In this document: positions 1 to 9,500 of the stretch, one piece after another
How positions within the stretch are numbered: the first letter of the stretch is position 1
How the letters are laid out: every line of letters starts with the position of its first letter
Assembly: GCF_014773395.1 (NCBI RefSeq)
Contig: NZ_JACXAF010000010.1
Location: forward strand, 62,001 to 126,000
Reading direction: 5' to 3'
DNA from: Neiella litorisoli
GTDB lineage: Bacteria > Pseudomonadota > Gammaproteobacteria > Enterobacterales > Neiellaceae
Length of the DNA stretch: 64,000 bases
Notes under the pieces: generated by a model
Database searches by the model: none
What the model was told of the DNA's origin: nothing
What the model saw: only the letters and a program-made list of their open reading frames with translations
Position numbers and translations under genes: made by a program

Positions 1-2949
1 AGCCGCCAAGTTTACGTGATGAATAGCGATGGCTCAGGGCTGAAACAGCTGACTTTCTATAACGATGTTGGGCCAATGCCGCCACGCGGTGGCTTTGACT
101 ATCGCGTATTGGATTGGACCCCAGATGGCAAAAAAGTGCTGTTTCGCGCGAATCGCCTGCCGTGGGGTGAGCGCATGGGGCGGCCGTATACCGTCTCGGT
201 TGAAGGTGGTTTAGAACAGCCGCTAGCCGTGCCCGAAACTGGCGGCGGGATGTTTAACAGCGATGGCAGCAAGTATGTTTACACGCCAATCGATCGCGAG
301 TTTCGTACTTGGAAGCGCAGCCGCGGAGGCCGTGCGCAGGATGTCTGGGTGTATGATTTAAACAACAATACATCGGAGCAACTGACCAACCATCGAGCCA
401 CCGATCAGCAACCAACCGTTGTCGGCGATACCATCTATTTTGTTTCCGACCGCGACTACACCTTGAACTTATATCAGTATCAGCAAGGCGGCGCACCAAT
501 TAAGCTGACCGATCATACCGACTTTGATGTGCTGTGGCCGTCAGCCGGCCCAGAGGCAATCGTGTATGAAAACGGCGGCTATTTGTATCGTTTTGATCCG
601 GCGACCAAACAAGCCAGAAAACTAACCATTAATATTCCCGGCGTGCGCCAATACGCGCAACCATACAACAAAAACGTCAGCAAATTTATCGATTCAATGA
701 GTATCGATAATGGCGGCAATCGGGCATTGTTTACCGCCCGTGGCGAACTTTTCTCGGTGCCTAAAAAAGACGGCGCCACACGCAACTTATCGTTGACTGC
801 AAGTGCTCGTGAAATCGATGCTAGTTGGTCGCCAAACGGTCGTTACATTGCCTATTTAAGCGATGCCAGCGGCGAATACGAAATTTATATAAAAGATCGC
901 GCTGATGACAATAAAACGCGGCAGTTAACCAGCAACGGCACCATTTGGAAATTCACCCCGGTATGGTCTGCTGACAACAAAAAGCTGCTTTATGCCGATA
1001 AGAATCACACCTTGTGGGTGGTCAATGTTCGCAATGGCAAACAGACCAAAATTGATGTCGCCAAATATGATGAGCGCGGCTTAACGAGCTATGTCTGGTC
1101 GCCCAATAGCAACGATCTTGTGTTCGTCAAAAACAACCCCAACCGCTATAGCTCGTTGTGGCATTACAACCTAAAAAGCCGCAAAGTCACGCGCCTCACA
1201 GACGACATGACATCAGAGCAACAGCCAACATTTTCACCCGATGGCCAGTACCTGTATTTCACCTCGGAGCGCGACTTTAACCTGACATTCTCGAGCTTCG
1301 AATTTGATTACTTGTTTAACGAGGCAACGCGCATTTACGGTGTTGCGGTGAACGATGAAGTGGCTGCACTCAATCGGTTTGCCAGCGATGAAGTCAGCTT
1401 TGATGATGATGCAGATAGTGACAAGGACGAGGTGTCCAACCAGCTCGATCCGAAAAACTTCATGCAACGCGTTGAAGTACTGAACGGCAAAGCCGGCAAC
1501 TATCGCTCGCTTCAGGGCGTTAAAGGCGGGGTACTGGCGCTTTCGGGTAAAGAATTGCAGCTCATTGGCGCTGGTCGTGACGGCGAAGTGAAAACCGTTG
1601 CTGAAAAAATTGATCGCTACAGTGTGTCAAACAATGCCGAGCATGTGTTGGTGCAGCATGGTGACAAATACAGCATCATCGAGCCAAAAGAAAAGCAGGA
1701 TTTAAGCAAGCACGCGCTCAATCTTGAGTACATGACGCTAAAAATTGATCCGGCAGTTGAGTGGCAACAAATGTACGTTGAAGGCTGGCGCACACTGCGC
1801 GACTGGTTCTACGATGAAAACCACCATGGTCAGGATTGGGATGCCATTCTCAAGCGTTATCAACCGATGGCCGATGCCGTTGCTCACCGCTCTGACTTGG
1901 ATTATGTGTTCAGCGAAATTGCAGGCGAAATTAACGCCGGCCATATTTACGTCCAATCCGGCGATATGCCGACCGCAGAGCGGCAAAAGCATGGCTTGCT
2001 TGGCGCAGAGATCGTCCGTCATAAAAGTGGTTTTGCCCAAATCGCGTCCATTTATGAAGGTGAGCACTGGCATGAAAACTTCCGTGCGCCACTGGCAGAG
2101 CCGGGCGTTAACGCATCTGCCGGCGACTTCATTATTGCCGTGCAGGGGCAGCGAACCGACAGTGTTAGCAATTTCTATGAACTGCTTGAAAACACCCAAG
2201 GACAAACCATTGAGCTATTGCTGAGCAAATCGGTCAACAGTAAAAAGACCTGGAAAGTGACCGTCAAGCCGGTCGCGAGCGAACTAGGCCTGCGCTACTT
2301 AAATTGGGTGAAATCGCGGATGGCTTATGTCGATAAGTTGTCGAATGGCCGTATCGGTTATGTTCACCTACCCAACACCCGCTTTGAAGGTAACCGAGAG
2401 TTATTCAAAACCTTTATGCCGCAAACCAATAAGGAAGCGTTGATCATTGATGATCGCTACAACGGTGGAGGCTTCATTCCGGAACACATGATCACTTGGT
2501 TGGCACGTAAACCGCTGAATTACTGGAAACGCCGCGGCGTCGAACCAACCAAAACGCCGCAGTTTGCCCACGATGGTCCTAAGGCCATGTTGATCAACGG
2601 CTATTCCAGCTCGGGTGGTGATGCGCTGCCGTATTACTTCCGTCAGGCTGGTTTGGGCAAACTGATTGGCACCCGTACCTGGGGCGGTTTGATTGGTATT
2701 TCAGGGAATCCAAAGCTTGTCGATGGTGGCCAAGTCATTGCTGCAACATTCCGTATTTTAGATAACGACGGCAACTGGATTATTGAGAACGAAGGCGTTA
2801 CGCCAGACATCGAAGTGATTGATCGCCCAGAGTTAATCTTTAAAGGCAATGATCCGTCGATTGAACGAGCCGTCGCAGAGTTGCTTAAGGAACTAAATGA
2901 CAACCCACCCAAAGTACTAACGGTGCCGCCTGCGCCGAGCAAGTTCTAA
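1..2949 (+). CDS. Tricorn-like S41 protease, 5'-truncated by window edge
   Basis: The reading frame is open at base 1 (it reads SRQVYVMNSDG before the first ATG), so the N-terminus, probably including a signal peptide and the first propeller blades, lies outside the window. The visible part has many WD40/TolB-like propeller repeats (WSPNGRYIAYLSD, FSPDGQYLYFTSERD), then a Tricorn C1-like helical domain, a PDZ-like segment around bases 2060-2270, and a tail-specific protease (S41) domain. Likely catalytic His is in GEINAGHIYV (about base 1940) and likely nucleophile Ser in SSSGGDALP (about base 2610). The family degrades peptides; bacterial members of this form are usually exported to the periplasm. 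A strong terminator follows directly. Family assignment is firm; substrate is unknown. Confidence 0.93.
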   Translation, partial: SRQVYVMNSDGSGLKQLTFYNDVGPMPPRGGFDYRVLDWTPDGKKVLFRANRLPWGERMGRPYTVSVEGGLEQPLAVPETGGGMFNSDGSKYVYTPIDREFRTWKRSRGGRAQDVWVYDLNNNTSEQLTNHRATDQQPTVVGDTIYFVSDRDYTLNLYQYQQGGAPIKLTDHTDFDVLWPSAGPEAIVYENGGYLYRFDPATKQARKLTINIPGVRQYAQPYNKNVSKFIDSMSIDNGGNRALFTARGELFSVPKKDGATRNLSLTASAREIDASWSPNGRYIAYLSDASGEYEIYIKDRADDNKTRQLTSNGTIWKFTPVWSADNKKLLYADKNHTLWVVNVRNGKQTKIDVAKYDERGLTSYVWSPNSNDLVFVKNNPNRYSSLWHYNLKSRKVTRLTDDMTSEQQPTFSPDGQYLYFTSERDFNLTFSSFEFDYLFNEATRIYGVAVNDEVAALNRFASDEVSFDDDADSDKDEVSNQLDPKNFMQRVEVLNGKAGNYRSLQGVKGGVLALSGKELQLIGAGRDGEVKTVAEKIDRYSVSNNAEHVLVQHGDKYSIIEPKEKQDLSKHALNLEYMTLKIDPAVEWQQMYVEGWRTLRDWFYDENHHGQDWDAILKRYQPMADAVAHRSDLDYVFSEIAGEINAGHIYVQSGDMPTAERQKHGLLGAEIVRHKSGFAQIASIYEGEHWHENFRAPLAEPGVNASAGDFIIAVQGQRTDSVSNFYELLENTQGQTIELLLSKSVNSKKTWKVTVKPVASELGLRYLNWVKSRMAYVDKLSNGRIGYVHLPNTRFEGNRELFKTFMPQTNKEALIIDDRYNGGGFIPEHMITWLARKPLNYWKRRGVEPTKTPQFAHDGPKAMLINGYSSSGGDALPYYFRQAGLGKLIGTRTWGGLIGISGNPKLVDGGQVIAATFRILDNDGNWIIENEGVTPDIEVIDRPELIFKGNDPSIERAVAELLKELNDNPPKVLTVPPAPSKF

Positions 2950-2980
2950 AACGGCTAACTGTCGCTATCGAAGGCACCAT

Positions 2981-3027
2981 AAAGCCAAACCGAGTAGGGC
3001 AATTCATCCCGCTTGGTTTGGCTTTTT
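2981..3027 (+). terminator. Rho-independent terminator after the Tricorn-like gene
   Basis: AAGCCAAACC (2982-2991) pairs with GGTTTGGCTT (3015-3024); an inner GGG/CCC pair narrows the loop and a T run follows. It lies 32 bases after the stop codon. Confidence 0.85.
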
Positions 3028-3034
3028 CACATAC

Positions 3035-3352
3035 TAGAGCCTGTTGATCTTTGGTGTATGAATTTTGTAAAGCTCGTCCATGAGCTTTACCGCTATGCGG
3101 CTATCGCGATAGTTTGTTCCAAACAAACTGTTGTTCGTTCAAAATGCTCTTTTGAGCAAGAAACGAGCTATGCCGTATAGCGAGTGACGCAGCGAAATGA
3201 GCATTTTGACGAACCCTTCGGGCAGCGTTTATTGGCAATTTATTCAGCGTCAGCGATTATTCATTGACGGCCAGTCAATTTCATAACCGCTTCCTTGCCT
3301 AAATCACCAATAAATTGCTGCAAAAACACACAGCAAAGATCAACAGGCTCTA
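3035..3352. mobile_element. MITE-like element, 318 bp with 19-bp perfect terminal inverted repeats
   Basis: The 19 bases at 3035-3053 (starting TAGAGCCTGTTG) are the exact reverse complement of 3334-3352. The outermost TA on each side may be a TA target duplication, leaving 17-bp inverted repeats, as in IS630/Tc1-type elements. No transposase frame fits inside. An internal inverted repeat is also present: TTCAAAATGCTC near 3138-3148 against GAGCATTTTGA near 3199-3209. The right end is only 10 bases beyond the stop codon of the next gene. This fits a non-autonomous transposable element; the parent transposase is not in the window. Confidence 0.8.
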
Positions 3353-3362
3353 AAGTAAATCG

Positions 3363-4109
3363 TTACCTGAGTTGTTGCACTCGGCTGGTAATGGTTTGTT
3401 GAATCAATGTCGCTTTGGTTAACTTTTCTTCTGCTTTGGCGCTGAGCTCTTCATACTCTGTGTGGGCATCTTGAATAATTGCCATGACATAACCGTCATA
3501 GCCAGCATTGAGCCCTTGAGAAAGCGCCTCTATTTCATCTCGTTTAGCGATCAGTTCATCGGACAACAGCGACATTTCTCGGCCAACGGCATGGATAATG
3601 GTCGTGATTGACGCTTCATCCAACTCTGCCTTTAACATCTCACGTAATTCGTGCTCAGCGTCGAGAATAGGGCAGGTTTCGGTTTGGCGGTCTTGTAAGC
3701 GGCTCACTTCATCTTTTAATTGCTCTGCAAGGGTGTGTTGGCGGTTGCCGTCGCTTTGTGAGCGGCAGAGTTCGAGCAATCGCTGGGCTGATAATTTGTT
3801 CCAGCCGTCGAATGCATCGGCCCACCTCGTTAGACTCATGATCGCTGACTTTGGTGCCATATCCATATGTTCCAGCAAGGCATTGACTGCAAGCGAGGCA
3901 AAGTCCTTGGCATAGCAAATTCCATCGCACAGTAGTTCAGCGACAAAGATAGATGCTGCCGAGCTGCCACTGCCGCGCAGGTAAACTTTGACCATGATCT
4001 TATGATCCTCGGGTCGCTTCGCTAGTGAAATGCTAAATCCTTTGTATTCACAGGACACGACCGCTTGTCGCTCAATGTCTATTTTACGCAGCTTAGATAA
4101 TGTGTTCAC
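3363..4109 (-). CDS. Hypothetical protein with coiled-coil C-terminal half
   Basis: I do not recognise this 248-aa protein. The N-terminal third (to about residue 60) looks like a small globular domain. From about residue 125 on it is rich in Glu, Lys, Leu and Ala in heptad-like order (LAEQLKDEVSRLQDRQ, AKAEEKLTKATLIQQ), which suggests coiled coil. No signal peptide or membrane segment is visible, so it is probably cytoplasmic. It is monocistronic, followed by the MITE-like element and preceded by about 790 bases without genes. The frame is long and shows no competing frame of similar quality, so I accept it as coding; function is unknown. Confidence 0.7.
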   Translation of the reverse strand: MNTLSKLRKIDIERQAVVSCEYKGFSISLAKRPEDHKIMVKVYLRGSGSSAASIFVAELLCDGICYAKDFASLAVNALLEHMDMAPKSAIMSLTRWADAFDGWNKLSAQRLLELCRSQSDGNRQHTLAEQLKDEVSRLQDRQTETCPILDAEHELREMLKAELDEASITTIIHAVGREMSLLSDELIAKRDEIEALSQGLNAGYDGYVMAIIQDAHTEYEELSAKAEEKLTKATLIQQTITSRVQQLR

Positions 4110-4902
4110 TTGTGATACCTCAGAAACATCATTTAGTCCCGAATATCCGGCCTAAATTTCAAATCTACAAATTTAATACTGAATATATACCCTTGTTCAT
4201 TAGGGCGCTTATTAAATGAAAAAGTTCAAATTAAATTTAAAGTTGGATTAACCAAAAAAAAATAATACAGGCACCGCTTAATAAACAAATCAACAAACTG
4301 ACTTAAATTGACCAAACCAAAGCGCACGCGTGACAATTAAAGATAATCTATCTGCTATTTAAGACTCGCAAACAGGTTCTTTCAGTCTTAAATAATCCAT
4401 CGCCAGTCAGCGATAATCAAATGGACATTTGACGTGATTCGTTCAAATCAAAAAAATTAGCATGCAATCATCTTTCAACATATTGTTTTACAACATCAAA
4501 ACACAGTTCCATCACAAGCCGCTTCTCATCAGAAACGCAGCTTAGCCCAATGCGATAGCTGTAGTAGTGTGCCAAATCGATGGTGGCAAAGCCTCAATTT
4601 TCAGCTGGATTAGTTTATTGGAATGGTGATAGCGGTAACAGAGCAGATATTGATTGGCCAATCGTTACGTGGAGGGAATCACAAAATAAAAAGCCGAAAC
4701 CAATAAAATAAAAACATTAATAAAACGACTTAAAAATAAATATTAACATTCAGTAAAAACAAGTAACAAAACACCAACAATAAAAAAACAACAATATAAA
4801 TCCAAAACAGCAACCTTAAAAATATGAATCAACTCATATTCACCAGCAGTTAATTAATGCCAACACAGAGTTCCATTCAGCGTGTTGGCGAAGATATATA
4901 AT
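4110..4902. other. AT-rich intergenic region without genes
   Basis: About 790 bases between the coiled-coil gene and the 3' end of the BNR_4 lipoprotein gene. It is very AT-rich with many A runs, especially 4670-4860. I see no convincing reading frame, RNA gene or terminator. It must contain the promoter of the 248-aa gene, but I cannot place it reliably. The composition is the kind bound by H-NS-like proteins (inference). Confidence 0.6.
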
Positions 4903-6357
4903 TTAATTTATCGAACGAACCACTGGGCCATTATCACCAACCAGATACATCCGACGCATATCCGTACCGTCGATTTTCTCGGCAATAATGATTCGGGCAT
5001 CCGGATGCGCATTGCGAATGAACGAACTTGCAGCCGAGCCAGGGCTATCCAGGTTGCTCAACGACTTTGGCCGACTGCTGTTGTCTTCTTCCGCGCTGAT
5101 GACATAGTCGTCGTTGAATCGCAGAAGCTCGGCTCCTGCCACAAATTGATTGCCGCCATCGGAGCTTTGCCACCATCGGACGATGGTTTCATCGGCAGCG
5201 TTGTCGATGCCACTGAGTAAGAAGCGCACTTCGTTACCCTCAGCTAAAAAATCGCCGCGGGCGATAGGAAGACCGCTGTTAAAGTTTCCGTCCCATTTAC
5301 TGCCGTCCCAGCGGAAATAGCTGGCATTCTTCGGCCCGCCAATCTGCCAGCCAATGTCTTTTCCAATGTAAGCGGCAATATGTGGATTGCCATTGGCATC
5401 GACTTTAGTTGAGCCATTAAAGGTCCACAAATCGCCGGTATCAATCGCTAGGGTGTGCTGATCGGCATACTCTTTGGTCAGCGGCACAGTCAGTGTTTTA
5501 CCTTCAACATTGCGCCAATCACCTGTTTGGGTATTCAACACCATGAAGTACAAATTACGACGTTCAGTTGAGTGTCCGCCGCGATTGTTTCTTGGGGCAT
5601 CTTTGTCCCAACAAAAGTGGTAATCAAAACCAACCACAATGTCATCACCGACGCCTTTAGAGACGTAGGCGTACCAACTATCGACACTTGGCATATCATG
5701 GCGTCGCTTGTGTTTCAAAAAAGAAACCGGCGCATCAAAGCTGCGACCGTTGTCCGTCGATTTTTGATAGACCCAGTCACTGCGGTGGGCGCCATGGCGA
5801 TAAAACAAATAGATGTCGCCATTGTCCATTTTGATCGCTTGGTTGTAGGTGCCAAATGGCGACACGTTATCTAAATCCTGCCAACTAGTGACATCGTAAG
5901 GCCGTGTTGAGACTGCGTGTTTGTTCTCACCGGAATGGGCATTGCCAAATTGGTTGTCGCCATGCAAGGCATCGACACCGCCATGACCGCCATAAAACAC
6001 ATGAATGTATCCGGCATCGTCGATAAGTAATGTTGGCTTGCCGTGACTATCAATTTTCTTCGATGGATCTTTTCCTAGAATACTGGTGCCCGCTTTAAAC
6101 GGCCCAAGCCACGCTTTAGTCTCGTGATTGTACGCCGCAACATACGGATCTTCGTTGCTGCCTTGATAGGCCACATAGGTAACACCGTTGCGGTATTCGC
6201 CCGCAGGGTGTTGCACTACTGCGACACCTTCGCCGTAACCGTTGCTAGCAAAATAATCGACAGTGTCGGTTGCTGGCTCGGTTGCAGGCGGAATCGAGCA
6301 ACCGCAGAGTAAGGATGCGGCTAGCATGGGGAGAACGCCAAACTTCACTATATTCAT
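4903..6357 (-). CDS. BNR_4-repeat lipoprotein, probable ulvan-lyase-like polysaccharide lyase (PL24/PL25 type)
   Basis: 484 aa. The N-terminus is a lipoprotein signal: a hydrophobic stretch ending LLCGCS with a lipobox Cys at about residue 20, so the mature protein should be membrane anchored. The body is a beta-propeller with the hallmarks of the BNR_4 superfamily: HGKPTLLIDDAGYIHVFYGG, a following GHGG, FGTYNQAI, and IYLFYRHGAHRSDWVYQ. These His, Arg and Tyr residues are those used by PL24/PL25 ulvan lyases in the related families. Start ATG is supported by an AGGAC ribosome site. It stands alone, with no sulfatases, glycoside hydrolases or TonB receptors beside it, which is unusual for a dedicated ulvan locus. 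Superfamily is confident; ulvan as substrate is inference. Confidence 0.75.
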   Translation of the reverse strand: MNIVKFGVLPMLAASLLCGCSIPPATEPATDTVDYFASNGYGEGVAVVQHPAGEYRNGVTYVAYQGSNEDPYVAAYNHETKAWLGPFKAGTSILGKDPSKKIDSHGKPTLLIDDAGYIHVFYGGHGGVDALHGDNQFGNAHSGENKHAVSTRPYDVTSWQDLDNVSPFGTYNQAIKMDNGDIYLFYRHGAHRSDWVYQKSTDNGRSFDAPVSFLKHKRRHDMPSVDSWYAYVSKGVGDDIVVGFDYHFCWDKDAPRNNRGGHSTERRNLYFMVLNTQTGDWRNVEGKTLTVPLTKEYADQHTLAIDTGDLWTFNGSTKVDANGNPHIAAYIGKDIGWQIGGPKNASYFRWDGSKWDGNFNSGLPIARGDFLAEGNEVRFLLSGIDNAADETIVRWWQSSDGGNQFVAGAELLRFNDDYVISAEEDNSSRPKSLSNLDSPGSAASSFIRNAHPDARIIIAEKIDGTDMRRMYLVGDNGPVVRSIN

Positions 6358-6511
6358 CGTTTGTCCTGTATAAGAGTGGTGTAATTCGCGGCTTTGCTAT
6401 GCGAGCAAAACAGCATCAATGCTCAATACCACAGGCATTTAAGGGTTTTATTGCTACCCACGTAGGCAAAATCAAACGGAAAAACGAGAGCCAAATAACA
6501 AAGGTGTAGGC

Positions 6512-7303
6512 TCAGCGATTCAATGCTTCACCAAGTGGTCGAAAGTAGGCGAGTAACGCCTCATAAATGATCTGCCGATGAGCCAGATCGGGATATAAAT
6601 CCTGGTGCTCCGTATTCGCGGTGCCAGCAACCAAGTAACTGTTATCGATACCGCTACAGGATTCCACAACCGCTTCAAATGCACGCGCCATCATTTCAGT
6701 TGGTTGCGAAAAGTAACGAACGTTAGCTGCACGGTCTGCCTTAACGCTGCGCGATACATAATCATGCTTATCCTGACCGTCCGCGCTAAGCAAGGCGGCG
6801 TCAAAAATCTTTAGCAGCTTGTCGTTCAATGGGTGAGGGATGAGTTCAGTACTTTGCAGCCAGCAATCGCTGGCGAAGATGATACTGCGCTGCGGCCCAG
6901 AACGGTCGCCAATATCAAACGCTTTTTCAGCAATATAATGATCAAATGCATGCCAAAATTCATGAGCTAAAGCGCCTGCGCCTGCATTTTTGGCTAAAGC
7001 CAACTCTCGCTGATTGGGCGCGTAATGCGCCTGAACGCCTTTGCGGCCGCCACTACCAAACGCTAAATTTAAATTGCCGCGCAAGCCAATGGCCTTTGGC
7101 GGTAACGCCAGAATGTAAGCCAGATCCGCCAGTGAATCGAAAATCAGATTGGCAGCCAACGCTTTTTCATCATCATTGACCCAACGACCAATGCGAATAT
7201 TGCCGATGCCGAACGTATTGCGAATATCAATAAACGTCACTTGATCGCCGTGGCGGTAATCTGGCCCTTTGCGCGTTTTATATTTAAAGCTAGTTAACCG
7301 CAA
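6512..7303 (-). CDS. CLCA_X-like protein with HExxH metallopeptidase-like motif
   Basis: 263 aa, no signal peptide. The centre carries AGALAHEFWHAFDHY, an HExxH motif followed by a third potential metal ligand, preceded by LPPKAIGLRGNLNLAFGSGG, a block typical of the gammaproteobacterial CLCA_X-type family. FSQPTEMMARAFEA further on supplies a Glu-containing helix of the kind that completes such metal sites. The likely role is a cytoplasmic zinc-dependent hydrolase, but no substrate is known to me. It is divergent from dbpA, sharing an 85-base intergenic region. Confidence 0.7.
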   Translation of the reverse strand: MRLTSFKYKTRKGPDYRHGDQVTFIDIRNTFGIGNIRIGRWVNDDEKALAANLIFDSLADLAYILALPPKAIGLRGNLNLAFGSGGRKGVQAHYAPNQRELALAKNAGAGALAHEFWHAFDHYIAEKAFDIGDRSGPQRSIIFASDCWLQSTELIPHPLNDKLLKIFDAALLSADGQDKHDYVSRSVKADRAANVRYFSQPTEMMARAFEAVVESCSGIDNSYLVAGTANTEHQDLYPDLAHRQIIYEALLAYFRPLGEALNR

Positions 7304-7387
7304 AATGTTCCTTGGTAATTGTTATGATGTGCGTCATCTGGCGACGATTATACACAGCAGCCTTCACCCTCAACTAGAGCGACTTCC

Positions 7388-8776
7388 TTGAGCAATCTTC
7401 ACTTCAATCAATTAAACCTGAAACCGGCTTTGACCGATAACCTTGAATCCTTGGGCTACCAATCGATGACACCAATTCAAGCCCAAAGCCTGCCACCAAT
7501 CATTGAGGGCAAAGATGTGATTGCCCAAGCCAAGACCGGCTCTGGTAAAACCGCCGCCTTTTCATTGGGTGTATTGGAGCGGCTCAACGTCAAACGATTT
7601 CGAGTGCAATCGCTCATCTTGTGCCCAACCCGAGAGCTGGCCGACCAAGTCGCCAAAGAAGTCCGCCGTTTGGCCAGACAAATACACAACATCAAAGTGC
7701 TAACGCTGTGCGGCGGCGTACCGATGGGGCCGCAGATCGGCTCATTAGAACATGGCGCCCACATTGTTGTTGGCACGCCGGGCAGGGTGCATGACCACTT
7801 ATCAAAAGGGCGCCTTGATCTGAGCGAACTCAACATATTGGTGCTGGATGAAGCCGACCGCATGTTAGAAATGGGCTTTCAAGATGCCATTGACGCCATC
7901 ATTCAGCACGCGCCAGCCACGCGGCAATCGTTGCTGTTTAGCGCAACGTTTCCACCCAAAATCAAATCGATTGCCGAGCGGGTATTACGCGACCCCATCA
8001 TGGTTAAGGTCGAGCAGGCGCACGATAGCAGCAGCATTGCCCAGCATTTCTACAAAGTGTCCGATCCCGAAAGTCGCTACCAAGCACTGCGTCAATTGCT
8101 ACTGAGCCATCAACCCGAATCTGCCGTGGTGTTTTGCAATACCAAACAAGAAACCCAAGACGTTGCCGATTGTCTCTGTGACGACGGTTTTAGCGCCGCT
8201 GCTCTCCATGGCGATCTAGAGCAAAAACAACGTGACAAAACCTTGGTGCGTTTCAGCAATAGAAGCACTTCCATTTTGGTTGCAACAGATGTTGCCGCGC
8301 GAGGCCTAGACATTGACTCACTAGACGCGGTGGTTAATTACCATGTTGCCCACGACCCTGAAGTGCACGTCCATCGTGTTGGCCGCACCGGTCGCGCAGG
8401 CAGCAAAGGGCTGGCGTTAACGCTGTTTAACGACAAAGAAGGCTATAAGTTGGCCATGGTCGAGGACTACATCAACATCAGTACCTTTCCAATTCCGCTG
8501 CCAGATGACGCTTCGGTATACCAATCACCAATGAAGCCCCCCATGGTGACGCTGTGCATTGACGGCGGTAAAAAACAAAAGATTCGACCAGGTGACATTG
8601 TCGGCGCATTAACCGGCGACAAGGGAATTGATGGTAACGACATTGGCAAAATTGATGTATTCACCTTTGTTGCTTACGTCGCCGTGAAACGCTCCGAAGC
8701 AAAAGCAGCCTTTAACAAACTGAGCAACGGCAAACTCAAAGGCAAACAATTCCGAGTGTGGCGAGAACGCGGTTAG
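7388..8776 (+). CDS. dbpA: ATP-dependent RNA helicase DbpA
   Basis: 462-aa DEAD-box helicase that remodels 23S rRNA during 50S subunit assembly. Motifs in order: Q motif MTPIQAQS, Walker A AKTGSGKT, PTRELADQ, DEAD in VLDEADRM, SAT in LFSATF, ARGLDID and HRVGRTGRAG. The C-terminal 75 residues (MVTLCIDGGKKQKIRPGDIVGAL onward) are the DbpA RNA-binding domain that recognises 23S hairpin 92. The start is TTG at 7388: the frame has no ATG or GTG between an upstream stop at 7325 and the Q motif, and the predicted N-terminus SNLHFNQLNL matches the family. Length is as expected (E. coli about 457 aa). Confidence 0.95.
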   Translation: MSNLHFNQLNLKPALTDNLESLGYQSMTPIQAQSLPPIIEGKDVIAQAKTGSGKTAAFSLGVLERLNVKRFRVQSLILCPTRELADQVAKEVRRLARQIHNIKVLTLCGGVPMGPQIGSLEHGAHIVVGTPGRVHDHLSKGRLDLSELNILVLDEADRMLEMGFQDAIDAIIQHAPATRQSLLFSATFPPKIKSIAERVLRDPIMVKVEQAHDSSSIAQHFYKVSDPESRYQALRQLLLSHQPESAVVFCNTKQETQDVADCLCDDGFSAAALHGDLEQKQRDKTLVRFSNRSTSILVATDVAARGLDIDSLDAVVNYHVAHDPEVHVHRVGRTGRAGSKGLALTLFNDKEGYKLAMVEDYINISTFPIPLPDDASVYQSPMKPPMVTLCIDGGKKQKIRPGDIVGALTGDKGIDGNDIGKIDVFTFVAYVAVKRSEAKAAFNKLSNGKLKGKQFRVWRERG

Positions 8777-8797
8777 AAAAAGGCGGATCAGAATCCC

Positions 8798-9139
8798 ATG
8801 CGTAAGACGGATAAAAAGTTAGAAAACCAACTTCGGGTTGTGCTCACTGACGTTTGTGACCATATGCTGACACACGTTGCAGGCTTTCAATGGCTTACGC
8901 ATTTGGTGAACTATTCGCAATTCCCTAAGAGCTTAAAGGTGGTTTTGATCTTTGATAGCAATGAACGCCTTCAGCGCTTTTTATCGCTGCCAGTTAAAGA
9001 CCAAGTGGCCGAGCAAATTGATGCAGCGCTGTCGCAAATCGGATTGAAACTCAAGAACGTCAATCAACACATAACCTATGACACGGAAGAAAATTGCGAA
9101 AGGCACAATGGCGGCAAGTGGAATGAACGATTGAAATAA
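8798..9139 (+). CDS. Small conserved gammaproteobacterial protein, often labelled 'Fis family regulator'
   Basis: 113 aa beginning MRKTDKKLENQLR and containing EGFQWLTH-like and LKVVLIFDSNERL segments and a C-terminal HITYDTEENCERHNGGKW. From memory, homologues with this pattern are common in Pseudomonas and Shewanella and often carry an unsupported Fis label; I see no Fis helix-turn-helix here. It starts 21 bases after dbpA and is probably co-transcribed. Function unknown. Confidence 0.75.
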   Translation: MRKTDKKLENQLRVVLTDVCDHMLTHVAGFQWLTHLVNYSQFPKSLKVVLIFDSNERLQRFLSLPVKDQVAEQIDAALSQIGLKLKNVNQHITYDTEENCERHNGGKWNERLK

Positions 9140-9140
9140 G

Positions 9141-9181
9141 TTCTGAATCGACCTTCGACGAAATACTCAGCTAATTCAGAA
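9141..9181 (+). repeat. Inverted repeat after the small conserved gene
   Basis: TTCTGAAT (9141-9148) pairs with ATTCAGAA (9174-9181). It starts right after the stop codon and belongs to the TCAGAA-type palindromic repeats of the 9-14 kb block. It has no T run, so I do not call it a terminator. Confidence 0.5.
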
Positions 9182-9500
9182 TAGGGCGCGTGGTTCAGAA
9201 TGGAAGGCTCGCCAGTTGTACACAGTTTGATGCGCGATATTAGTCTACTTCATAGCCATGGTACTGACGATGCCGTTGAGCTTAGCTATTCGCTTAAAAA
9301 TCGCCCGAATTGTGAAACTTCAACTACGCTAGTCATAGTACCTACCTGAAATTAATCATAAAATCCTAGGAACTTAAATCGGGCACGCATATACCGGAAA
9401 CCGATTTTACAAAAGCATGGGAATGCTATAACCGGCCAACTAAGGATAAAAGTACTTGGGCATAATATTTATCCTTTGTTAGCTCAACGAGGAAAAGGTA
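9182..9500. other. Intergenic region upstream of the beta-barrel gene
   Basis: No reading frame supported. It holds a further TTCAGAATGGAAGG copy at 9194-9207 and, just before 9501, a good AGGAAAAGG ribosome site for the outer-membrane gene. Otherwise I see nothing. Confidence 0.5.

Noticed and set aside
1738-2205. 155-aa minus-strand frame inside the Tricorn-like gene
   Set aside because: A shadow of the strongly supported plus-strand protease frame, with no recognisable motif.
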